Assembly (NCBI GenBank): GCA_945869755.1 | Contig: CAMBPW010000020.1 | Location: forward strand, 1 to 12,970 | DNA length: 12,970 nt | Direction: 5' to 3' | DNA from: an uncultured Gemella sp. | GTDB lineage: Bacteria; Bacillota; Bacilli; Staphylococcales; Gemellaceae | Part shown: one piece after another, positions 7,428 through 12,970 of the stretch | Numbering within the stretch: the stretch's first letter is position 1 | Layout: each line of letters begins with the position of its first letter | Notes under the pieces: model-generated | Told to the model about the DNA's origin: nothing | The model's input: the letters and a program-made list of their open reading frames with translations, nothing else | Databases searched by the model: none | Position numbers and translations under genes: made by a program

Positions 7428-7456
7428 AAAATAACATATTTCAAAGTTTTTTGCAA
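7428..7456 (-). promoter_or_regulatory. Promoter of the first BMP gene
   Basis: Minus strand TTGCAA (7451-7456) and TATTTT (7428-7433) at 17-base spacing with an extended TG before the -10. Position and the AATATGTTATT context match the promoter of the paralog. An alternative, TTGAAA (7439-7444) with TATAAA (7416-7421), fits the hexamers better (5/6 each) but would start transcription almost at the ribosome binding site. Confidence 0.6.
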
Positions 7457-7465
7457 GCGTTTTTT
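7452..7465. promoter_or_regulatory. cre-like site overlapping the -35 of the first BMP gene
   Basis: The minus-strand 14-mer AAAAAACGCTTGCA matches TGWAARCGYTWNCW at 12 positions, missing only the first TG. It overlaps the -35 box, a place where bound CcpA would block transcription. Its AAACGCT core is shared with the stronger site at 6170-6183. Assignment is inference. Confidence 0.4.
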
Positions 7466-7495
7466 ACTTAATTTTTAACCAATGATAACTATTTC

Positions 7496-7511
7496 ATTAA
7501 TACGTATTAAT
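7496..7511. promoter_or_regulatory. Perfect 16-bp palindrome between divergent nup and punA promoters
   Basis: ATTAATACGTATTAAT is fully symmetric and lies 40 bases upstream of the BMP-gene -35 and about 27 bases upstream of the punA -35. This is a typical place for a regulator serving both directions. I see no second copy in the window. The regulator family cannot be named from the sequence. Confidence 0.45.
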
Positions 7512-7537
7512 TTGTAGCCTTTTATATATATTTAATA

Positions 7538-7566
7538 TTTATTTTTTTCTTTTTTTTTGTTATAAT
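7538..7566 (+). promoter_or_regulatory. Promoter of punA-hit
   Basis: A perfect TATAAT (7561-7566) is extended by TGT before it (TGTTATAAT). The base stretch 17 away, TTTATT (7538-7543), is a poor -35, so the extended -10 would carry recognition. The T-rich spacer precedes a leader of about 27 bases before the ATG. Confidence 0.55.
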
Positions 7567-7599
7567 TTTTTTATAATAAATAATTTTAAGGAGCAAAAT

Positions 7600-8424
7600 A
7601 TGGCTTATTATAACAATATAGTAGAAACAGCAAAATTTATTTCAGATTTTTACGGAGAAAAAATTGATTATGCAGTAGTATTAGGAAGTGGAATAACTTT
7701 AGAGTTAGCTAATCAAAAAGAATTAAAATATGCTGATATTCCTCTTTTCCCTGGAAATAAAAAAGAAGGACATGTTAAAGGACACGCAAACAAACTTACT
7801 TTTGGAAAAATTGGCAATAAAACTGTTATGGTTTTAAACGGAAGATTACACTATTACGAAGGTCATAGCATGAAAGACGTTGCATTTATGACATATGTAG
7901 TTAAATTTATGGGAATAAAAGGTTTATTTATTACAAATGCTTGCGGTGCAATTAATACAGATTACTCAGAAGGAGATATTGTTTGTTTAGATGACTTTAT
8001 TTCTTTAGTTAGTGACAACCCATTAATCGGCCCAAATGATGAACGTCTAGGAGAAAGATTTGTTGATATGACTACACCATTTTCTCCAAAATTAGTTAAT
8101 ACACTATTAGATTCAGCTAATCAATTAAATATAAAATTACATCAAGGAACTTACGGATTCTTTATGGGACCATATTTTGAAACCCGAGCAGAAATACAAG
8201 CATTCAAAAAAATGGGTTGTGATCTTGTAGGAATGTCAACTGTTCCAGAAGTTATCGCAGCAAATCATGCAGGACTTCCAGTTGCAGTTTTAGCTTGTGC
8301 TACAAACATGGCAACAGGTATTCAAAAACGTAAACACGATCACAATCATGTTTTAGAAACTGCTCAAAAAATTAGCGTCAACTTAAAAAAATTATTAACT
8401 ACTACATTAGAAAAATTAGACTAA
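7600..8424 (+). CDS. punA: Purine nucleoside phosphorylase, trimeric family (inosine/guanosine type)
   Basis: This 274-residue cytoplasmic enzyme splits purine (deoxy)nucleosides with phosphate into free base and (deoxy)ribose-1-phosphate. It aligns along its length with the trimeric PNP family. Residues matching those known in human PNP are visible: S30 in the GSG phosphate loop, H62, R82 and H84 in NGRLHYYEGH (80-89), Y86, F193 and E194 in GPYFET (190-195), M212 and S213 in GMSTVPE (211-217), N236, and H250. The E194 and N236 pair is the signature of 6-oxopurine specificity, so inosine and guanosine rather than adenosine are expected. The usual TNAAGGxN motif reads TNACGAIN (112-119). AAGGAG lies 6 bases before the ATG. 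It is divergent from the nucleoside importer and overlaps the ribosome binding site of hit, with which it forms an operon. Confidence 0.95.
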   Translation: MAYYNNIVETAKFISDFYGEKIDYAVVLGSGITLELANQKELKYADIPLFPGNKKEGHVKGHANKLTFGKIGNKTVMVLNGRLHYYEGHSMKDVAFMTYVVKFMGIKGLFITNACGAINTDYSEGDIVCLDDFISLVSDNPLIGPNDERLGERFVDMTTPFSPKLVNTLLDSANQLNIKLHQGTYGFFMGPYFETRAEIQAFKKMGCDLVGMSTVPEVIAANHAGLPVAVLACATNMATGIQKRKHDHNHVLETAQKISVNLKKLLTTTLEKLD

Positions 8425-8436
8425 GGAGAAAATAAA

Positions 8437-8865
8437 ATGGAAAAAACAATTTTTGAAAAAATTTTAGATAAAGAAATACCTAGTTATAAAATTTATGAAG
8501 ATGATTATGTTTATGCTTTCCTTGATGTTTTTCCAATAACAAAGGGACATACATTAGTAATACCAAAAAAACATTCACGCAATATTTTTGATTGCGACAG
8601 CGAAACTGCTGCAAATATCGGTCGTGTTTTACCGAAAATTGCTAACGCAGTTAAGAGTAGTTTTTCTGCTGACGGTGTAAATATATTCCAAAACAACGAA
8701 GAATATGCAGGGCAATCAGTTTTTCACTTACACTTCCATATAGTCCCAAGATATAAAAAAGAAAGCGGTCATTTTGATAATTTAGAAATTAAATGGCCAC
8801 CACAAAAATTAGAACAACAACAATTTTTAGAAATTCAAGAAAAAATAACTAATAATTTAAAATAA
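8437..8865 (+). CDS. hit: HIT-family nucleotide hydrolase/transferase
   Basis: This 142-residue protein belongs to the histidine triad (HIT/HINT-like) family, whose members hydrolyse nucleoside phosphoramidates or similar nucleotide conjugates through a nucleotidyl-histidine intermediate. The triad HLHFHIVPR is at 97-105 (H97, H99, H101). The N-terminal TIFEKILDKEIPSYKIYED (4-22) and LVIPKKH (40-46) are family landmarks. The N-terminal CIFCKI seen in many members is TIFEKI here, so the two cysteines of the zinc site are lost. The ribosome binding site AAGGAG (8423-8428) overlaps the stop codon of punA, and only 12 bases separate the genes, so they are co-transcribed. The in vivo substrate is unknown; the link to purine salvage is inferred from context. 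Confidence 0.93.
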   Translation: MEKTIFEKILDKEIPSYKIYEDDYVYAFLDVFPITKGHTLVIPKKHSRNIFDCDSETAANIGRVLPKIANAVKSSFSADGVNIFQNNEEYAGQSVFHLHFHIVPRYKKESGHFDNLEIKWPPQKLEQQQFLEIQEKITNNLK

Positions 8866-8870
8866 GTCAT

Positions 8871-8912
8871 AAAAAATATCTCACTAATAAAAATATTAAT
8901 GAGATGTTTTTT
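8871..8912 (+). terminator. Bidirectional terminator between hit and the convergent lipoprotein gene
   Basis: Stem ATCTCA (8878-8883) with TGAGAT (8900-8905), continued by TAAT/ATTA across one mismatch. A-run before and T-run (8907-8912) after give a usable tail on both strands. It follows the hit stop codon by 5 bases and lies about 35 bases beyond the stop of the minus-strand lipoprotein gene. Confidence 0.8.
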
Positions 8913-8947
8913 AAATTTCACTATTATGTTAAACCTTTACTTTATAA

Positions 8948-9517
8948 TTAGTTTGTTACAGGAACTTTAAATTCTGCTCTATGAGTTTTATTTTTATTAT
9001 CCCAGTTCTCAAATACAATTGTTATTTCAGAACTTTCAGTATTCAAACCGTATGCTGCCTGTGCATTTTCCATTATAGCTCCTTCAGGAGTTGCTTGAGG
9101 ATATGTTGTTAATATCGCTGGATATGTTTTAGCGACTTTTTTACCTGCATCAATCACCGTATCTGGTGACATATACAAGTCTTGAATTTCTTTTTTGTAA
9201 CCTATATTTTCATATGTATAATCAATTATTACTACTTGTGCTGGATTATCTTCTGAAAACTGATTACGATAATCAGTAGTTGTAACTGAATTTATTTTTA
9301 ATTTCCATTGACCATCAACAACCCACTCTTCGTTCAATCCGTAAACTTTCTTTTCAGCACTTTTATTACTACTAGAACTGTTAGAAACATTAGAATTTGA
9401 GCTACTAGATGATGTATTAGAACTATTCTCTGAAGTTGTATTTGAACTTCCACTTGAGCAAGCCGTTAATATAAGAATACTTGCTGCTAATAAACTAAAA
9501 AGTAATTTTGATTTCAT
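8948..9517 (-). CDS. Hypothetical lipoprotein with DUF4352/DUF5067-like domain
   Basis: This 189-residue protein has an N-terminal lipoprotein signal (MKSKLLFSLLAASILILTAC, lipobox LTAC, Cys20). It continues with a low-complexity linker of serine and asparagine (21-54) that would act as a flexible spacer off the membrane. A compact C-terminal domain follows (57-189). The pattern there, VVDGQWKLKINSV (66-78), VVIIDYTYENIGY (95-107), a charged loop and a final ITIVFENW (165-172), resembles the beta-sandwich lipoproteins grouped as DUF4352/DUF5067 in Firmicutes. That relation is from pattern only. Function is unknown. AGGGAGG lies 8 bases before the ATG. It is a single-gene unit between dnaJ and the convergent hit gene, with no obvious partner. 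Confidence 0.85.
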   Translation of the reverse strand: MKSKLLFSLLAASILILTACSSGSSNTTSENSSNTSSSSSNSNVSNSSSSNKSAEKKVYGLNEEWVVDGQWKLKINSVTTTDYRNQFSEDNPAQVVIIDYTYENIGYKKEIQDLYMSPDTVIDAGKKVAKTYPAILTTYPQATPEGAIMENAQAAYGLNTESSEITIVFENWDNKNKTHRAEFKVPVTN

Positions 9518-9586
9518 AAAAGAAACCTCCCTAAATATTTATTTTAAAAATTTAATTATAAAGAAAATATATTTTTACAAAACTAG

Positions 9587-9615
9587 ATTATATAAAAATA
9601 ATTAGTTCAAAACAA
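9587..9615 (-). promoter_or_regulatory. Possible promoter of the lipoprotein gene
   Basis: A perfect minus-strand TATAAT (9587-9592) has TTGTTT (9610-9615) 17 bases upstream. The -35 is only 3/6 and the region is almost pure A/T; another TATAAT nearer the gene lacks any -35. Low confidence. Confidence 0.3.
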
Positions 9616-9646
9616 ATAAAAATATCTTTACACAACAAAGTATATC

Positions 9647-9662
9647 AAAAAAAAAAAAAAAA
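9647..9662. repeat. Homopolymer run of 16 A
   Basis: An uninterrupted run of 16 A (T on the minus strand) lies in the gap upstream of the lipoprotein gene, about 32 bases before its possible -35. Such runs slip during replication and are also error-prone in sequencing. Confidence 0.9.
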
Positions 9663-9680
9663 CGTCAATACTATATTTAT

Positions 9681-9710
9681 AAAATATAATAAAAAAATTT
9701 ATTATATTTT
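9681..9710. repeat. All-A/T inverted repeat
   Basis: Perfect 13-bp arms AAAATATAATAAA (9681-9693) and TTTATTATATTTT (9698-9710) around a 4-base loop. It lies 20 bases past the dnaJ terminator. It contains no G or C, so the hairpin would be weak; it may be a back-up terminator or chance. Confidence 0.5.
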
Positions 9711-9730
9711 AATATATAAATTTACTAATA

Positions 9731-9756
9731 AAAAATAGAGCTTACGCTCTATTTTT
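9731..9756 (-). terminator. Intrinsic terminator overlapping the dnaJ stop codon
   Basis: Perfect 11-bp arms around a TTAC loop with core GAGC/GCTC; on the minus strand it ends in a T-run to about 9727. The right arm includes two bases of the dnaJ stop codon (9755-9757), so ribosomes at the stop would sit on the stem base. Confidence 0.85.
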
Positions 9757-10921
9757 ATAATTCATCTAATATATCATTAACTTTTCTTTTCGCTTTTTTT
9801 AAAAAACTTTCTTCTTCTGAATATTTTTCGTTACGTAATTTTGCAAGTTCTTCGTACAATTCTCTCTCTCTCGTAGATAAATCTTTTGGAACTACTATTT
9901 TTGCTATAATGTAATGATCTCCTACACCATAGCCCATAACATTTTTTACACCTTTTCCACTAAGTTTGAATTTTCTTCCATATTGTGTACCTGCTGGAAC
10001 ATTTAGTTCTATTTCGCCCGTTAATGTTTTTACATCAATTGTTGCTCCTAATGCTGCTTGTGCCGGTGAAATTTCTAATTCTGTATAAATATCATCTCCA
10101 TCTCTATGGAAATATTTATCTTCTGGAACTATTACTTCAATAAATAAGTCTCCTGCTGGACCACCATTAATTCCAGGGCCACCTTTTCCTTGAAGTCTTA
10201 CACGCTGTCCAGATTTAATTCCAGCTGGTATTTCTACTTCGTATTCCACTTCTTTATTATTTTTTCCTTTACCGAAACAATGTGGACATTTATCTTTTAT
10301 AGTTTTTCCTTTACCTTGACAAGACGAACACGTTCTTTGTGATTGAACTTGCCCAAAAACTGTACTCTGAATAACTGTTTCTACTCCACTTCCGTGACAA
10401 TTTTTACAAGTTTCTACACTAGAATTGTCTTTTGCTCCACTTCCATAACATTTATCACATTCAACATCTTTACGAATTTTTATAGTCTTTTTAGCTCCAA
10501 ATATAGAGTCAGAGAAACTTATATTCATTCTATGTAATAAATCTTCTCCTTGACGTGGAGCATTAGGATTACTTCGTCTACCTCCACCACCGAAGAAACT
10601 AGAGAAAATATCTCCTAAATCATCAAAGTCTGCTCCACTAAATCCGCCACCGAATCCGCCGAATCCTCCAAAGCCACTTCCGCCACCGAATCCGCCTTGT
10701 TCAAATGCAGAATGACCAAATCTATCGTATTGTGCTTTTTTATTTTCATCACTCAACACTTCATACGCTTCTGAAATTTCTTTAAATTTTGCATCTGCGT
10801 CTGGCTCTTTATTAATATCTGGGTGGTATTGTTTTGACAATTTTCTATATGCTTTTTTTATATCTTGAGCACTAGCACCTTTACTTAGTCCTAACACTTC
10901 ATAATAATCTCTTTTTGCCAT
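9755..10921 (-). CDS. dnaJ: Chaperone DnaJ (Hsp40, type I)
   Basis: This 388-residue cytosolic co-chaperone delivers unfolded proteins to DnaK and stimulates its ATPase. The order of domains is complete. The J domain is at 1-70 with H33-P34-D35. A glycine/phenylalanine-rich segment follows at about 76-115. The four zinc-binding CxxCxGxG repeats have cysteines at 155/158, 172/175, 198/201 and 212/215. The C-terminal substrate-binding domains run from about 225, and an acidic end closes the protein. Length is usual for the family. It follows dnaK by 79 bases with no terminator between, so they share a transcript. The ribosome binding site is modest (GAGG, 6 bases before the ATG), which may keep DnaJ below DnaK in amount. 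The gene order dnaK-dnaJ is the standard one in Firmicutes. Confidence 0.98.
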   Translation of the reverse strand: MAKRDYYEVLGLSKGASAQDIKKAYRKLSKQYHPDINKEPDADAKFKEISEAYEVLSDENKKAQYDRFGHSAFEQGGFGGGSGFGGFGGFGGGFSGADFDDLGDIFSSFFGGGGRRSNPNAPRQGEDLLHRMNISFSDSIFGAKKTIKIRKDVECDKCYGSGAKDNSSVETCKNCHGSGVETVIQSTVFGQVQSQRTCSSCQGKGKTIKDKCPHCFGKGKNNKEVEYEVEIPAGIKSGQRVRLQGKGGPGINGGPAGDLFIEVIVPEDKYFHRDGDDIYTELEISPAQAALGATIDVKTLTGEIELNVPAGTQYGRKFKLSGKGVKNVMGYGVGDHYIIAKIVVPKDLSTRERELYEELAKLRNEKYSEEESFLKKAKRKVNDILDEL

Positions 10922-10943
10922 TTTTTACCTCATTATTATAGCT

Positions 10944-10975
10944 ACAAGGGAGATGGATTACCCCTCTCCCTTTGT
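10944..10975 (-). other. Intercistronic hairpin between dnaK and dnaJ
   Basis: Arms ACAAGGGAGA (10944-10953) and TCTCCCTTTGT (10965-10975) pair with one bulged base. This is one of the most GC-rich patches in the window. It has no T-run after it on the minus strand, so it is not a normal terminator. It lies 22 bases before the dnaJ start codon, and could protect the dnaK mRNA, guide mRNA cleavage or lower dnaJ translation; these roles are inference. Confidence 0.6.
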
Positions 10976-11000
10976 GTTATTAATTTTAAAGTTAATTATT

Positions 11001-12818
11001 TTATTTTTCTTTAAAATCTGCGTCAATTGTATCGTCATCTTGTGGCTTTGCAGTATTTTCTGCTCCACCTTGTGCATTAGCTTGTGCGTTTGCTTGTTCA
11101 TAAAGTTTCATTGTCATTTCTTGAACAGCTTTATTTAATTCTTCTTTTGCAGATTTCATAGCTTCTAAATCATTATTTTTAATTGCTTCTTTTAATACAT
11201 CATTTTTTTCTTTAATTGTATCTAAGAAACTTTGATCCACTTTATCTTTTCCTTCTTCTAATGCTTTATCTGCTTGGAATGATAATTGATCAGCTTCGTT
11301 ACGAATATCTGCTTCTTCTTTACGTTTAGCATCTGCTTCTGCATTAGCTTCTGCTTCTTTTACCATTCTATCTATATCTTCTTCTGTTAATGAAGAACTA
11401 GATTCAATAGTAATTTTTTGTTGTTTTTGTGTTCCTAAATCTTTAGCTGTTACATTTACGATACCATTTTTATCAATATCAAATGTTACTTCAATTTGTG
11501 GTACTCCACGTGGAGCTGGTGGTATATCAGATAATTGGAATCTTCCTAAAGTTTTATTATCTGTTGCCATTGGACGCTCACCTTGAAGAACGTGAATATC
11601 TACTGCTGGTTGATTGTCTGCTGCTGTAGAAAATACTTGTGATTTTGATGTTGGAATTGTTGTATTTCTTGGAATTAATACTGTCATTACTGATCCCATA
11701 GTTTCAATACCAAGAGATAAAGGTGTAACATCTAATAATACTACATCAGTTACATCTCCAGAAATAACTCCACCTTGAATTGCAGCTCCCATAGCTACTA
11801 CTTCATCAGGGTTTACTCCTTTATGAGGCTCTTTTCCCATTTCTTTTTTAATTGCTTCTTGTACTGCTGGAATACGTGTTGATCCTCCTACAAGTATTAC
11901 TTGATCGATTTCACTAGGATTCAATCCTGCATCTTTAAGTGCTTGACGTGTTGGAACTAACGTTCTTTCTACTAAATTGTGTGTTAACTCATCAAATTTA
12001 GCACGTGATAAAGTATTTTCTAAGTGAACTGGACCACTAGCTCCAGCTGAAATAAATGGTAATGAAATTTGAGTTGAAGTTACACCAGATAAATCTTTTT
12101 TAGCTTTTTCTGCTGCATCTTTTAGACGTTGCATTGCCATTTTATCTTGTGAAAGATCAATTCCTTGCTCTTTTTTAAATTCTGCAACTAAATAATCAAT
12201 AATTGCTTGGTCGAAATCATCTCCACCTAATAAATTATCTCCTGACGTTGCTAAAACTTCAAATACTCCGTCTCCTAATTCAAGAATTGAAACGTCAAAT
12301 GTTCCTCCTCCTAAATCGAAAACTAAAACTTTTTGGTCTACATCTGTTTTTTCTAAACCGTAAGCTAAAGCTGCTGCCGTTGGCTCGTTAATAATACGTT
12401 CTACTTCAAGACCTGCTATTTTTCCTGCGTCTTTTGTAGCTTGACGTTGTGCATCGTTAAAGTATGCTGGCACAGTAATTACAGCTTTTGTTACTTTTTC
12501 TCCAAGATATGCTTCTGCTGTTGCTTTTAAATTTTGTAAAATCATTGCAGAAATTTCTTGTGGTGAATATTCTTTTCCATTTACGTTTTCTTTATATGAT
12601 GTTCCCATATGACGTTTAATAGAAATTACTGTGTTAGGGTTAGTAATTGCTTGACGTTTTGCTACTTCTCCTACTTGAATTTCATCTCCTTTAAACGCTA
12701 CTACTGATGGCGTAGTTCTATTTCCTTCTGGATTAGGTATTACTTTCGCTTCTCCACCTTCTAATACTGATACACATGAGTTTGTTGTTCCTAAATCTAT
12801 TCCTATTATTTTTGACAT
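11001..12818 (-). CDS. dnaK: Chaperone DnaK (Hsp70)
   Basis: This 605-residue cytosolic chaperone binds and releases unfolded proteins in an ATP-driven cycle with DnaJ and GrpE. The ATPase domain has GIDLGTTNS (6-14), PAYFNDAQRQATKDAG (117-132), NEPTAAALAYG (144-154) and VFDLGGGTFDVSIL (166-179). The substrate-binding part carries DVTPLSLGIETMG, LIPRNTTIPT and the QGERPMATDNKTLG segment. A helical lid and a Gln/Asn/Ala-rich tail end in DDDTIDADFKEK. The short ATPase domain, lacking the loop present in E. coli DnaK, is the Gram-positive form. AAGGAG lies 9 bases before the ATG. In Firmicutes grpE usually lies just upstream; here 152 bases are visible and no clear gene end can be named. No CIRCE operator is visible in the window, so heat-shock control must act further upstream. 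Confidence 0.99.
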   Translation of the reverse strand: MSKIIGIDLGTTNSCVSVLEGGEAKVIPNPEGNRTTPSVVAFKGDEIQVGEVAKRQAITNPNTVISIKRHMGTSYKENVNGKEYSPQEISAMILQNLKATAEAYLGEKVTKAVITVPAYFNDAQRQATKDAGKIAGLEVERIINEPTAAALAYGLEKTDVDQKVLVFDLGGGTFDVSILELGDGVFEVLATSGDNLLGGDDFDQAIIDYLVAEFKKEQGIDLSQDKMAMQRLKDAAEKAKKDLSGVTSTQISLPFISAGASGPVHLENTLSRAKFDELTHNLVERTLVPTRQALKDAGLNPSEIDQVILVGGSTRIPAVQEAIKKEMGKEPHKGVNPDEVVAMGAAIQGGVISGDVTDVVLLDVTPLSLGIETMGSVMTVLIPRNTTIPTSKSQVFSTAADNQPAVDIHVLQGERPMATDNKTLGRFQLSDIPPAPRGVPQIEVTFDIDKNGIVNVTAKDLGTQKQQKITIESSSSLTEEDIDRMVKEAEANAEADAKRKEEADIRNEADQLSFQADKALEEGKDKVDQSFLDTIKEKNDVLKEAIKNNDLEAMKSAKEELNKAVQEMTMKLYEQANAQANAQGGAENTAKPQDDDTIDADFKEK

Positions 12819-12893
12819 ATTATTTTTCTCCTTAATTAATTTTTTTATGTTTATTTTTAAATTCTATATATTTTTATTCCTTTGTTTATGTCT

Positions 12894-12925
12894 GATTTAT
12901 CACTTCTATTCATTCATGATAAATC
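12894..12925. repeat. Inverted repeat upstream of dnaK
   Basis: Perfect 9-bp arms GATTTATCA (12894-12902) and TGATAAATC (12917-12925) are 14 bases apart. They lie about 76 bases before the dnaK start codon and lack a T-run on either strand. It could be an mRNA hairpin or an operator. It does not resemble CIRCE (TTAGCACTC and its inverse). Confidence 0.45.
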
Positions 12926-12970
12926 TAGCCAACTGTGAGATAGTTACTTCTAAATATTTCTACGTCGCTT

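Noticed and set aside
7530..7580. T-rich stretch as a terminator for a plus-strand transcript
   Set aside because: No hairpin precedes it; it is better read as the spacer of the punA promoter.
7389..7599. Purine riboswitch in the punA/bmp gap or before the second BMP gene
   Set aside because: Leaders after the proposed promoters are only about 30 bases and contain none of the conserved purine-riboswitch core.
10935..10940. TATAAT directly before dnaJ as an own promoter
   Set aside because: No acceptable -35 at 16-18 bases upstream (GGGTAA), and the transcript start would fall at the ribosome binding site. Likely chance in A/T-rich DNA.
12925..12969. Fragment of 14 codons ending before the dnaK gap, possibly the end of grpE
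   Set aside because: Too short to judge and without similarity to GrpE C-termini that I can recognise.
1..12970. CRISPR array, insertion sequence, phage or toxin-antitoxin module
   Set aside because: No regular direct repeats, no transposase or integrase frames, and no paired small genes were seen; all longer frames are accounted for by the listed genes.

Overview
The window is very AT-rich and its protein-coding genes are typical of a low-GC Firmicute: a Gram-positive-type DnaK and DnaJ, lipoproteins with Firmicute lipoboxes, strong AGGAGG-like ribosome binding sites, and promoters of the extended -10 (TGnTATAAT) kind. The base composition and the mix of genes fit Gemella or a close relative among Bacilli. 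That assignment is inference; no rRNA or other marker is present to fix it.

Layout on the minus strand from the right end: dnaK (11001-12818) and dnaJ (9755-10921) form the chaperone pair, closed by a terminator that overlaps the dnaJ stop codon. A small lipoprotein of unknown function follows (8948-9517). The plus-strand pair punA (purine nucleoside phosphorylase) and hit (HIT-family nucleotide hydrolase/transferase) occupies 7600-8865 and converges on the lipoprotein gene across a shared bidirectional terminator. Divergent from punA, the minus strand carries a complete purine nucleoside ABC importer: two tandem paralogous substrate-binding lipoproteins (6276-7388 and 4950-6059), an ATPase with two ABC domains (3275-4786) and two permeases (2195-3259, 1274-2194). 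After a strong terminator, the left end holds the first 322 codons of an unrelated ABC exporter subunit that runs off the window.

The central block forms a coherent purine salvage unit. The lipoproteins would capture nucleosides outside the membrane, NupO/P/Q would import them, and PunA would split inosine or guanosine into base and (deoxy)ribose-1-phosphate. Signals between the genes suggest that each binding protein is its own transcription unit, with its own promoter and terminator, and that nupOPQ is a third. Candidate operators lie in these gaps: CcpA cre-like sites, a PurBox-like site, and a perfect 16-bp palindrome between the divergent nup and punA promoters.

I found no CRISPR array, insertion sequence, phage gene, toxin-antitoxin pair, tRNA or rRNA, and no evidence of a wholly new system. 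The points most worth following are regulatory: the palindromes in the gaps, the separately transcribed binding-protein paralogs, hairpins around dnaK/dnaJ, and the unidentified cargo of the truncated exporter.
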